NCBI GenBank assembly: GCA_050743125.1
Contig: JBOGEB010000141.1
Location: 1-11,402 of the forward strand
Length of the DNA stretch: 11,402 nt
Reading direction: 5' to 3'
Source: JBOGEB01 sp050743125
GTDB lineage: Bacteria > Actinomycetota > Nitriliruptoria > Euzebyales > Egibacteraceae
Below, piece by piece: positions 1-5,853 of this stretch. Numbering within the stretch: position 1 is the first letter of the stretch; each line of letters opens with the position of its first letter. Both the position numbers and the translations under genes were made by a program. Below the pieces are notes generated by a model that made no database searches, was not told where the DNA came from, and saw only the letters and a program-made list of their open reading frames with translations.

Positions 1-176
1 TCGACGTCATCGACCGACGGCAGAAGGTTCGCGGTCTCGATCTTGGAGACCTTCGACTGGCTCATGCCCGCGCGCTTCGCCGCCTCGACGCCGGTCAGAT
101 CGGCGTCCTTGCGCAGGCGGCGAAGCGCGCTGCCCAGCTCCTCTCGCTCGCGCTGATAGCGCTCCGCGGGCTCCAT
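1..176 (-). CDS. XRE-family helix-turn-helix regulator, C-terminus cut by window edge
   Basis: Only the first 58 codons are present, beginning MEPAERYQREREELGS and running off the left end. Residues 16-55 form an XRE/Cro-type helix-turn-helix: LRRLRKDADLTGVEAAKRAG, then MSQSKVSKIETA, where the recognition helix contains S-K-V-S-K-I-E. This predicts a sequence-specific DNA-binding protein. The ATG (176-174) overlaps the TAA stop of the DUF6879 gene as TAATG, with a GGGAGG ribosome-binding site just before it, so it is probably translationally coupled to its neighbour. XRE and DUF6879 genes are commonly adjacent in actinobacteria. It is the seventh minus-strand gene in a chain starting at the lasso precursor, so it could regulate that chain, which is inference. 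The effector domain lies outside the window. Confidence 0.85.
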   Translation of the reverse strand, partial: MEPAERYQREREELGSALRRLRKDADLTGVEAAKRAGMSQSKVSKIETANLLPSVDDV

Positions 177-739
177 TACCTCCCGGGCTTCAGCCAGTTC
201 TCACGCCAATACTGCGGGTGCGCGGTCCAATACTCGTCGAACGGCACCGCAGCGGCGACCGCGAGGTCGCGGTAGCGACAGTATTGCGGCGCCTCGGATT
301 CGGGCAGCAGCTCCGCACCGACGTAACGGCCCTCTGCGTCGTAGTGCATCCGCGCCACCTTGGTGTCGTCGAAGAGCCAGAAGTCCTCGTTGGGCAACCC
401 CTGGGGCCGGGGCCGCTCCGCGGTGTCGAGGATGAAGATCTCCTCGCCAGTTCTCTGGGTGTGGAGGTACCCCCACTCGCACTCGAAGCAGAGGTAGTCG
501 TTCAGCGGGCTGTGCACGACGTGCACGCGGTAGTAGCGCTTTCCCTCGGCCACCCAGGCGGCGATCCGGTCCATCCACGGGGTGTTCTCCTGCGCCATGG
601 CCGGCTCGGCCTCTCCTGCGAGGTATTGGCCGAGCTCCTCCACGTCGTACTCGACCCCGTAGTAGTCCAGCGTCTCCAGCCGGAACGCCGATTGCTCGAA
701 GTTGTCGAACAGGGCCTCCAGCTCCTCTTCAGACAGCAT
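176..739 (-). CDS. DUF6879 family protein
   Basis: The protein has 187 residues and matches what I know of DUF6879. It starts FDNFEQSAFRLETLDYYGV, has a central GKRYYRVHVVHSPLNDYLCFE segment (about 80-100), then DFWLFDDTKVARMHYDAEG (about 127-145), and a late YRDLAVAAAVPFDEY. The biochemical role of the family is unknown. It is usually found beside XRE regulators in Streptomyces and relatives. I chose ATG 739 (MLSEEELEALF), which overlaps the preceding 67-residue gene by 11 bp. A longer reading frame back to a TTG at 778 adds 13 residues that do not look like the family. No signal peptide or membrane segment is visible, so it should be cytoplasmic. GC content looks somewhat lower than in the lasso genes. 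Family assignment is good; function is unknown. Confidence 0.85.
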   Translation of the reverse strand: MLSEEELEALFDNFEQSAFRLETLDYYGVEYDVEELGQYLAGEAEPAMAQENTPWMDRIAAWVAEGKRYYRVHVVHSPLNDYLCFECEWGYLHTQRTGEEIFILDTAERPRPQGLPNEDFWLFDDTKVARMHYDAEGRYVGAELLPESEAPQYCRYRDLAVAAAVPFDEYWTAHPQYWRENWLKPGR

Positions 740-932
740 CGCCCCACACCTTTCGCACCAGCGCCTCCGGGATCTCAACCGCGCCTTCCTCAGAGGACAA
801 GTTCATTGTCACCAGCGCCTCGCCGTCAATGACGATGTAGCCCTGGAAGACGAAGGTGCCGCGATCCGTGGCATAGATGGTCGGGCATCGCTTGAGGTCA
901 TGGCAGTCGGTGCCCAATCGGATCAGCTTCAT
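729..932 (-). CDS. 67-residue conserved-type protein of unknown function, coupled to the PIMT gene
   Basis: I do not recognise a named family. The protein begins MKLIRLGTDCHDLKRCPTIY and continues with an ATDRGTFVFQGYIV segment and an acidic-to-aliphatic end VEIPEALVRKVWGDAV. It has no transmembrane segment, and two cysteines (10 and 16) sit in CHDLKRC. Its ATG overlaps the TGA of the methyltransferase as ATGA, and an AAAGGA ribosome-binding site lies 6 nt upstream, inside the end of that gene. Its own stop overlaps the DUF6879 start by 11 bp. Small proteins of this general look (LGTD..CPTxYATDRGT) accompany DUF6879 genes in actinobacteria from memory, so the trio probably forms one functional unit. 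The GC content looks lower than in the upstream genes. Confidence 0.8.
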   Translation of the reverse strand: MKLIRLGTDCHDLKRCPTIYATDRGTFVFQGYIVIDGEALVTMNLSSEEGAVEIPEALVRKVWGDAV

Positions 933-1987
933 CCCTTTTCCTTTCTTGTCGGTGACGTGACATCGAGCGCGGCGCGGACGTGCCAGCCGCGCGAGATCGG
1001 GAGAAGGCGGGGGCGGAGGTTGGCCCAGCCCGGCCGGCCGGCGGCGCGCCAGGCGGCGATCCAGCCGATGAGCAGGCCGGCGGCGTCGAGGCTGCCGGCG
1101 CTGACGAGCTCCTGCTCCTCCCCCAGAGCGGCGAGCCCGTCGGGTGTGGATGCGCCGACGTGCCAGCTCATCCCACCGAGCAGCGCGGTGGTCAGCCCTT
1201 CCGGCTGGGTGGCCAGGAGCCAGGCGCGGAGGTCGTCGGCGTCCTCGCCGTCCTCCAGCAGCCGCTCGCCGCTCGGCCGCATGCTGGCCTGCTCGGCGAA
1301 GCGCAGCAGGCGGTCACCGGCACCCTCGTCAGCCGCCCGCAGCCACACCGCGCTGAGCGCCCACACCTGGCCCTCGCGCTCCGCGTGCGCATCGACGTGC
1401 CGCGGTGGGAGGAGCCAGTCGGTGAGCACCTCGTCGTGCATCCGGACGAAGCCGCCTTTGCGGAGCCCCTCGGCGACGACGCCCCGCTCCTCGTCGACCT
1501 GAACTCGCAGCAGACCGCCCACGTGGCCGGCGAGCGGGGCGAGGTCCACCGGCGTGACGATCACCGCGCCGGGGCGGGCCTGCCGAATCCACGCCTCAGG
1601 TAGGTGGCTGGCCTGCGCCCACGCGACGATTCGGTCGTAGGGCTCGTGCTCGACGGCGCCACGCACGCCGTCGCCGATGATCGCGGTGACCCGCTCGGCG
1701 ATGCCGGTCTTCTCGAACAGCGTCGTGGCTCGGTCGGTGAGCGCGGCGTCCACGTCGACCGTCACGACCTGGCCGCCAACGCCGACGATCTGGGCGAGCA
1801 GCGCGGCGCTGAAGCCGCTGCCGGTGCCGATCTCCAGGACCCGCGCTCCCGGCGGCACGTCGAGCCAGCGCAGCATGTCGGCGATGACTCGGGCCGTGGT
1901 CGTCTGGGTCACGATCCGCCCGTCGGGGCGGTGGGTGAACAGGTCTTCGTCAACGACGTCGAGGGCTTGCTGCACGGGATCGGTCAC
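929..1987 (-). CDS. PIMT-like O-methyltransferase, predicted lasso-peptide aspartimide-forming enzyme
   Basis: This 352-residue protein is homologous to protein-L-isoaspartate O-methyltransferase (PCMT/PIMT). Residues about 23-63 carry RIVTQTTTARVIADML followed by the SAM-binding motif I LEIGTGSGFSAAL. GDG is at 106-108, and YDRIVAWAQASHLPEAWIRQ followed by a PGAVIVTPV strand is at 117-147. Ordinary PIMTs have about 210-230 residues, so about 130 extra C-terminal residues are present. Known lasso-associated PIMTs methylate a ring aspartate using SAM, and the ester collapses to an aspartimide. Its place directly after the lasso protease gene, and the DTAD core of the precursor, support that role here. 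The GTG start has an AAAGGAG site upstream and lies 15 bp after the protease stop. Housekeeping isoaspartate repair is the alternative, but extension and context argue against it. Confidence 0.9.
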   Translation of the reverse strand: MTDPVQQALDVVDEDLFTHRPDGRIVTQTTTARVIADMLRWLDVPPGARVLEIGTGSGFSAALLAQIVGVGGQVVTVDVDAALTDRATTLFEKTGIAERVTAIIGDGVRGAVEHEPYDRIVAWAQASHLPEAWIRQARPGAVIVTPVDLAPLAGHVGGLLRVQVDEERGVVAEGLRKGGFVRMHDEVLTDWLLPPRHVDAHAEREGQVWALSAVWLRAADEGAGDRLLRFAEQASMRPSGERLLEDGEDADDLRAWLLATQPEGLTTALLGGMSWHVGASTPDGLAALGEEQELVSAGSLDAAGLLIGWIAAWRAAGRPGWANLRPRLLPISRGWHVRAALDVTSPTRKEKG

Positions 1988-2002
1988 GGGGTCTCCTTTC
2001 GG

Positions 2003-2692
2003 TCAGATGGTGAGCACGCGCTGGTACGCGGGCTCCACCGGGTCGTCATCGGTGACCGGTTGACCCTCGGCCTCCACCCAGGCGTGGAAGCGGCGCGGGT
2101 CGGCCGCAGCACCCAGGCACCAGTCGAGCCGGCGGCGGCGCAGCGCCGCGCTCAGCACGGCGGTCAGGGAGCGCTCGAGGCAGGCTGCGCGGCCCGGATA
2201 CCAGCGGGCCACGAGCGCGGCGGCGTGGACCGCGGTCTGGGCTTCGCGCACCGAGGCGGGGCGAGCGGGCAGGTGCCTGAGCAGCGCGACGAGCCGAATG
2301 GCTCGACCGAACCCCAGGCGCAGCGCCGTCAGCGCGACCGGAAACGCGGTCAGCACGGCGAGCAGATCGGCTGGGCTGACCGGCAGGTCCGCGCGAGGCG
2401 CGACCGCCATCGCCTTTCCCACCGCTGCCGGTGTGAGCAGGCCGCAGCGCAGCAGCTCGCCGGCGAGGCGCAGAAGGTCGGCGCGGACCTGCTCAGCGGG
2501 GACGTCCGGGTAGCGGCTGGCCACCATGGCGATCGCGGCGTCGAGGTCGCCCGTGCGGGCAAGCTCCCCCCAGCACAGGGCTCCGGTCGGGTTGAGCGCG
2601 TGCCACCGGCCGGACCCCTCGTCGAGCAGCACGAGGCAGCCGGTCTCGTCGGTTGCCGTGTGCACGCGAGCGTTGACGCGCAGGCTAGCCAC
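2003..2692 (-). CDS. Lasso peptide B protein: RRE (PqqD-like) fused to transglutaminase-like leader protease
   Basis: The 229-residue chain combines two functions that are often split as B1 and B2. Residues 1-95 resemble PqqD-type RiPP recognition elements: strands around ETGCLVLLDEGSGRWHALN, then NPTGALCWGEL and helices to LLRCGLLTP. This part should bind the YxxPxL leader motif. Residues about 105-229 resemble the transglutaminase-like lasso protease. C171 in AACLERSLTAVL is the predicted nucleophile and H203 in FHAWVEAEG the base, with an acidic residue near D215-D217 possibly completing the triad. It should cut the leader after Leu27 of the precursor. The GTG start overlaps the cyclase stop by 8 bp and follows a GGAGG-like site. 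The first residues of the recognition element look short but complete. No transport or membrane region is seen. Confidence 0.93.
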   Translation of the reverse strand: MASLRVNARVHTATDETGCLVLLDEGSGRWHALNPTGALCWGELARTGDLDAAIAMVASRYPDVPAEQVRADLLRLAGELLRCGLLTPAAVGKAMAVAPRADLPVSPADLLAVLTAFPVALTALRLGFGRAIRLVALLRHLPARPASVREAQTAVHAAALVARWYPGRAACLERSLTAVLSAALRRRRLDWCLGAAADPRRFHAWVEAEGQPVTDDDPVEPAYQRVLTI

Positions 2693-4588
2693 GGCCTGCC
2701 TCCGACGGAATCAGCGCGCGGTCGGACAGGTGCCGGAGCCACACCTCGACGGCCAGAACCCGCCTGAGCGCGGCGAACGGGACCGGCAGGCCGAGCNNNN
2801 NNNNNNNNNNNNNNNNNNNNNNNNNNNNNNNNNNNNNNNNNNNNNNNNNNNNNNNNNNNNNNNNNNNNNNNNNNNNNNNNNNNNNNNNNNNNNNNNCAGG
2901 CCGAGCTCGGCGACGAGCGGGTCGGCCAGCAGCGCGCGAAGGACGTCGATCGCGCGGCGCAGGCCCTGGTACTCCTCGCCGGTGTAGTCGCCCTTGGTCC
3001 GCCGGACGAGGACGAGGTCGGGGACGAGCCCACGCAGCGCCGCGCCGAGCAAGGGCTTGGCCACGAACGGGCTCCCCCGCAGCCGCGCGGGGACGCGGAG
3101 GCAAGCGCGTACCACCTGGTTGTCCAGGTACGGGGCGTGCAGCGACACGCCGAGCGCAGCGGCCGCCTCCCGGTCGAGGCGGTACCCGGCGGCGTAGGCG
3201 CGCAGGTCGCCGAGGGTGACGTGATCGCCGACGCCTTGACCGCCGGCGGGCTCGGCGGTCGAGGCCTGCTCCATCAGCCGCTCGGCCACCTGCCGCCGCG
3301 CCCGCGCGGTGACCCATGCCGTCTCCGGCCCGGGCAGCGTCCACCACGCGAGGTGCTGCTCGAGCTGCGCAGGGGCGATCTCGGGGCGGACGAGATGGAC
3401 GGCGAGGTCGCGCAGCGCGCGGGACCGCGGGGTCCGCGCCAGCCGCCATGCCGCCCAGACGAGCGCTGCTGGCGGCCGGTGCCGCAGCGTGCCCCACGCA
3501 GCACAGTGCCGCACGAGCGTCCCGAGATGTCGGTGCTGGGCGAGATCGGCAAGATAGGGGAGTGGGGCACCGAGCACCACGTCGCCGCCCTCCCCGGTCA
3601 GATGCAGGTCCGAGCCGGCCGCGGCGACCGCCTGGAAGCGCGTGCGGGTCCGGGCCAGCAGGACCACCCCGATGTCGGGCTCGTCACTGGAGAGCGCCGT
3701 CGCCAACTCCTGATAGGCCAGCGTCTCCGCTTTGCCAGTGAGGACTCGGTAGTCCAGGCGGGGCTCCAAGGCCGCAGCGCATCGGGCGTACACGAGGTCG
3801 TCGCCGGCTGGCGCGAGCGGGTTGTGATAGGTGAACGCGGGCAGCTTCCCGGGCGCGCACGCAGCGGCGAGGAGCGCGAGCGAGGTCGAGTCCAAGCCCC
3901 CGCTGAGATCGGCGGTCGGCCGCCGCGCGACGCTCATGCGGGCGCGGGTGGCCGTCGTCAGCGCCGCGCGTAGGGCCTCGGCGGCCTCGTCGAAGCGCGC
4001 TGCCCGGTCTGGCGCCAATGGGTCAGAGGTCCATTGCCGCATCCCATGCGGGGTGATGCGGAGCGCCTGCCCGCCCGCCAGGACGCGGACGCCGAGGTGC
4101 GGGCTGAGATCGGCGGTGGACTCGGGCACGCCCGGGCAGAGCAGGGTCGCCGCCAGCCACTCGGTATCGGGCCGGGCGCCGCGCCGGCCCGCGAGCGGCC
4201 GGGCAAGCGAGCCGTACGCGACGCCGTGCTCATCGACGCTGGTGAACACCGGGTACTGGCCGGCGAGGTCAGTCAGGATCGTGACGCCGTCCGGGTCCGA
4301 GACGACCAGGGCGTAGCTGCCGGGCCAGCGGGTCAGCGGCTCGTAGCGGCGATGCCCCCGCAGTGCCAGGGCGAAGTCTTGGGAGATGCGCTGCTCGTCG
4401 GCGAGGCACTGTCCGAACACCGCGAGCCTGGCCTCATCCAGCGACACCGTGCGGAGCTCGGAGGGCGACCACGTGCCCATCACGGACAGCGCCCGCGGCC
4501 TCTCCCAGACCGGTCGTCCGCCCAGGGGCGGCCAATCAGGCGGCGCCGGCGCTCCCGGCCTGGGGCAACACCCGGCGAACCAGCCCAT
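2685..4588 (-). CDS. Lasso cyclase, asparagine-synthetase-B-like (interrupted by an N gap, probably intact)
   Basis: This enzyme adenylates the side-chain carboxylate of ring Asp9 and joins it to the core N-terminus. Residues 1-200 form a class-II glutamine-amidotransferase-like region (GWFAGCCPRPG at 2-12, LAGQYPVF at 108-115) without an N-terminal cysteine nucleophile, as usual in lasso cyclases. The synthetase half has the PP-loop SGGLDST at 229-235, TGEGGD at 331-336 and HAPYLDN at 484-490. The ATG at 4588 has GGGGAG 6 nt upstream, 24 bp after the precursor stop. The 100-N gap sits 34 codons before the end and throws the frame as deposited. Merging the identical 10 bp at its edges gives ELGL-PVPFAALRR and a TAG stop at 2685, for 597 residues, a normal length for the family. 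It overlaps the next gene by 8 bp. Confidence 0.94.
2797..2896. other. Assembly gap of 100 N, probably a false join
   Basis: Exactly 100 N separate two segments, the usual placeholder for a gap of unknown length. The ten bases before it (2787-2796) and after it (2897-2906) are identical, CAGGCCGAGC. Collapsing the two copies gives a continuous cyclase reading frame with a plausible family C-terminus. The true sequence here is therefore probably 110 bases shorter than shown. Confidence 0.85.
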
Positions 4589-4612
4589 CGACCGCTCCCC
4601 GTTCGCGACCGG

Positions 4613-4744
4613 TCAGTTGTACATCGCCTTGTTCATGTCGGCGGTGTCGTAGCTGCTGCCACCGAGGGTCACGGCACGCACCTCGCCGAGGTCGACCAGC
4701 GCGGGCGGCTCGTAGACGACGGGGTCTGCGGTCTTGGTGGTCAT
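4613..4744 (-). CDS. Lasso peptide precursor with DTAD ring motif
   Basis: This 43-residue peptide begins MTTKTADPVVYEPPALVDLG. The leader fits the lasso pattern YxxPxLxxxGxxxxxT exactly (Y11, P14, L16, G20, T26). Thr26 at the penultimate leader position predicts cleavage after Leu27 and a core GGSSYDTADMNKAMYN. Gly28 (core 1) and Asp36 (core 9) would form a nine-residue macrolactam, leaving the seven-residue tail MNKAMYN. Asp33-Thr34 (core 6-7) lies inside DTAD, the ring motif I associate with PIMT-modified lasso peptides, so Asp6 is the likely aspartimide. A strong AGGAGG site lies 6-7 nt before the ATG. In-frame codons extend upstream to 4810 but would read through the promoter and have no support. 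The cyclase follows 24 bp later. Ring closure at core position 8 from Gly29 is possible but fits the Thr rule less well. Confidence 0.93.
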   Translation of the reverse strand: MTTKTADPVVYEPPALVDLGEVRAVTLGGSSYDTADMNKAMYN

Positions 4745-4781
4745 GGGCGTCCCTCCTGGCTGTACGGGCAATTCCGCATCT

Positions 4782-4810
4782 AAAATATTCCAGGAAATAG
4801 ACGAGATCAA
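4782..4810 (-). promoter_or_regulatory. Candidate sigma-70-type promoter of the lasso operon
   Basis: Read on the minus strand, TTGATC (4810-4805, overlapping the trmI stop codon) and TATTTT (4787-4782) are separated by exactly 17 bp. Each hexamer matches the consensus at 4 of 6 positions. Transcription would start near 4775, about 30 nt before the precursor ATG. The segment is strikingly AT-rich compared with everything around it. This is the only obvious promoter before the lasso genes, though read-through from trmI is also possible. Confidence 0.5.
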
Positions 4811-4820
4811 GAAATATTTT
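4782..4820. repeat. AT-rich inverted repeat around the lasso promoter, possible operator
   Basis: AAAATATT at 4782-4789 and its reverse complement AATATTTT at 4813-4820 are 31 bp apart, about three helical turns. They flank the predicted -35 and cover the predicted -10. Two 8-bp AT-only arms this close are unusual in such GC-rich DNA. An operator for a dimeric regulator is one reading; the XRE protein at the end of the operon would be a candidate. A chance by-product of an AT-rich promoter is the other. Confidence 0.35.
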
Positions 4821-5631
4821 GGTCCTCGGAAAGCCTGCGCACGGTGGTGAGGAACGCGGTGTGGGCGACCATGCGGTGATCGGGCCGGACCGCGAGCCCA
4901 TCGACGTGCCAGTCACGCACGAGCGTCTCACAGGTGTGCGCCAGCCCCCACCGCTGGTCGGCGCCCAGCGCCTCCCGCAGGCGCATGACCTGCGGCACCG
5001 ACGGCGTGTAGGCGACGAGGATCCCGCCCGGACGGAGCGCGTCGGCGGCGGCCTCGAGCACCGCCCAGGGCTCGAGCAGGTCGAGCACCACCCGGTCACA
5101 GCCCAGCCCGGCAAGACCGGAGGCGACGTCGCCGATCCGCAGCTCCCAGTTCGGCGGGCAGCCGCCGAAGCGCTCGGCGACGTTGCGCTCCGCGACGACG
5201 GCGTGCTCGGGACGCAGCTCGAAGCTGGTCACCCGGCCCGACGCGCCGACGGCCCGCAAGAGCGCGCAGGTCAGCGCACCCGAGCCCGCGCCGGCCTCGA
5301 CGACCACCACGCCCGGCGCGATGTCGCCGAGGGCGACGATCATCGCCTGGTCCTTCGGGTAGACGACCTGTGCGCCACGCGGCGCCTTGACCGTCCAGTC
5401 GGCCGACGTCGGGCGCACCGCGAGCAGCAGCGCGCCCTTCGCGCTCCGCACCCACGAGCCCTCCGGCCGCCCGAGCAGGTCGTCGTGCGCCACGGCGCCG
5501 CCGTGGAAGTGGAACTCGGCTCCAGGCATCAGGCTGACGAGGTAGCGGCGCCGTTTCCGGTCGAGCAGGAGCACCCTCTCGCCAGGGCTGAGCGGGTCGG
5601 GGTGGCCGGGATGACGCGGCGGGACCGTCAC
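4807..5631 (-). CDS. trmI: tRNA (adenine-58-N1)-methyltransferase TrmI
   Basis: The 274-residue protein is a class-I SAM-dependent methyltransferase that makes m1A58 in the tRNA T-loop. Residues 1-75 form the small N-terminal beta domain (RKRRRYLVSLMPGAEFHFH, AHDDLLGRPEGSWV). APRGAQVVYPKDQAMIV (83-99) is characteristic of the family. Motif I is VVVEAGAGSGALT (109-121), followed by FELRPEHAVVAERNV and NWELRIGDV. LDLLEPW (183-189) contains the expected catalytic-site aspartate, D184. The GTG start is the first in a frame giving the conserved N-terminal domain, but it has no clear ribosome-binding site. The gene ends in an unusually AT-rich stretch that merges into the lasso promoter 62 bp before the precursor. 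It is a housekeeping neighbour rather than a lasso enzyme. Confidence 0.92.
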   Translation of the reverse strand: MTVPPRHPGHPDPLSPGERVLLLDRKRRRYLVSLMPGAEFHFHGGAVAHDDLLGRPEGSWVRSAKGALLLAVRPTSADWTVKAPRGAQVVYPKDQAMIVALGDIAPGVVVVEAGAGSGALTCALLRAVGASGRVTSFELRPEHAVVAERNVAERFGGCPPNWELRIGDVASGLAGLGCDRVVLDLLEPWAVLEAAADALRPGGILVAYTPSVPQVMRLREALGADQRWGLAHTCETLVRDWHVDGLAVRPDHRMVAHTAFLTTVRRLSEDQNIS

Positions 5632-5853
5632 CGCAAGGTGCGCTGATGGGCGTTCATGTCGCCCGGAGCCTAGTGGTCCAAGCGGAAAGTTCCGTTGACT
5701 GTGAGGGGGTTCGGGGGAAGCCCCCGATCGCAGGGTGTTCGCGAGCGGAACCCGACGCGACGCGACCCCTCATGAAGAGTTCTCAAACACGTGCTCATGG
5801 CGGGTGGGGGAGGTGGCGCGGCCAGCGTGCGGCGGCTGCTCGCCTCCCCGCCG
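5632..5853. other. Intergenic region between protease stop and trmI start, with small hairpins
   Basis: No credible gene lies here. A perfect 7-bp stem with a 3-nt loop (TCGGGGG-AAG-CCCCCGA, 5711-5727) could act as a transcription terminator or mRNA-end structure for the protease, but no T-run follows on either strand. A smaller palindrome CGGAA-AG-TTCCG lies at 5683-5694. No convincing trmI promoter is seen. Confidence 0.4.

Noticed and set aside
740..778. TTG start at 778 for the DUF6879 protein
   Set aside because: It adds an Arg-rich stretch not seen in the family and overlaps the 67-residue gene by 50 bp. ATG 739 fits better.
2685..3497. Separate frame through the N gap that could be annotated as an independent gene
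   Set aside because: Only its last 33 or so residues, left of the gap, are real cyclase sequence. The rest is an out-of-frame reading of the cyclase caused by the 100-N spacer.
218..4783. Long plus-strand frames opposite the lasso operon
   Set aside because: They are mirror frames of GC-rich coding DNA with repetitive Arg/Gly/Ala composition and no recognisable domains.
4745..4810. Longer precursor frame starting at 4810
   Set aside because: It would begin over the trmI stop and translate the promoter. ATG 4744 has a strong ribosome-binding site and gives a standard lasso leader.
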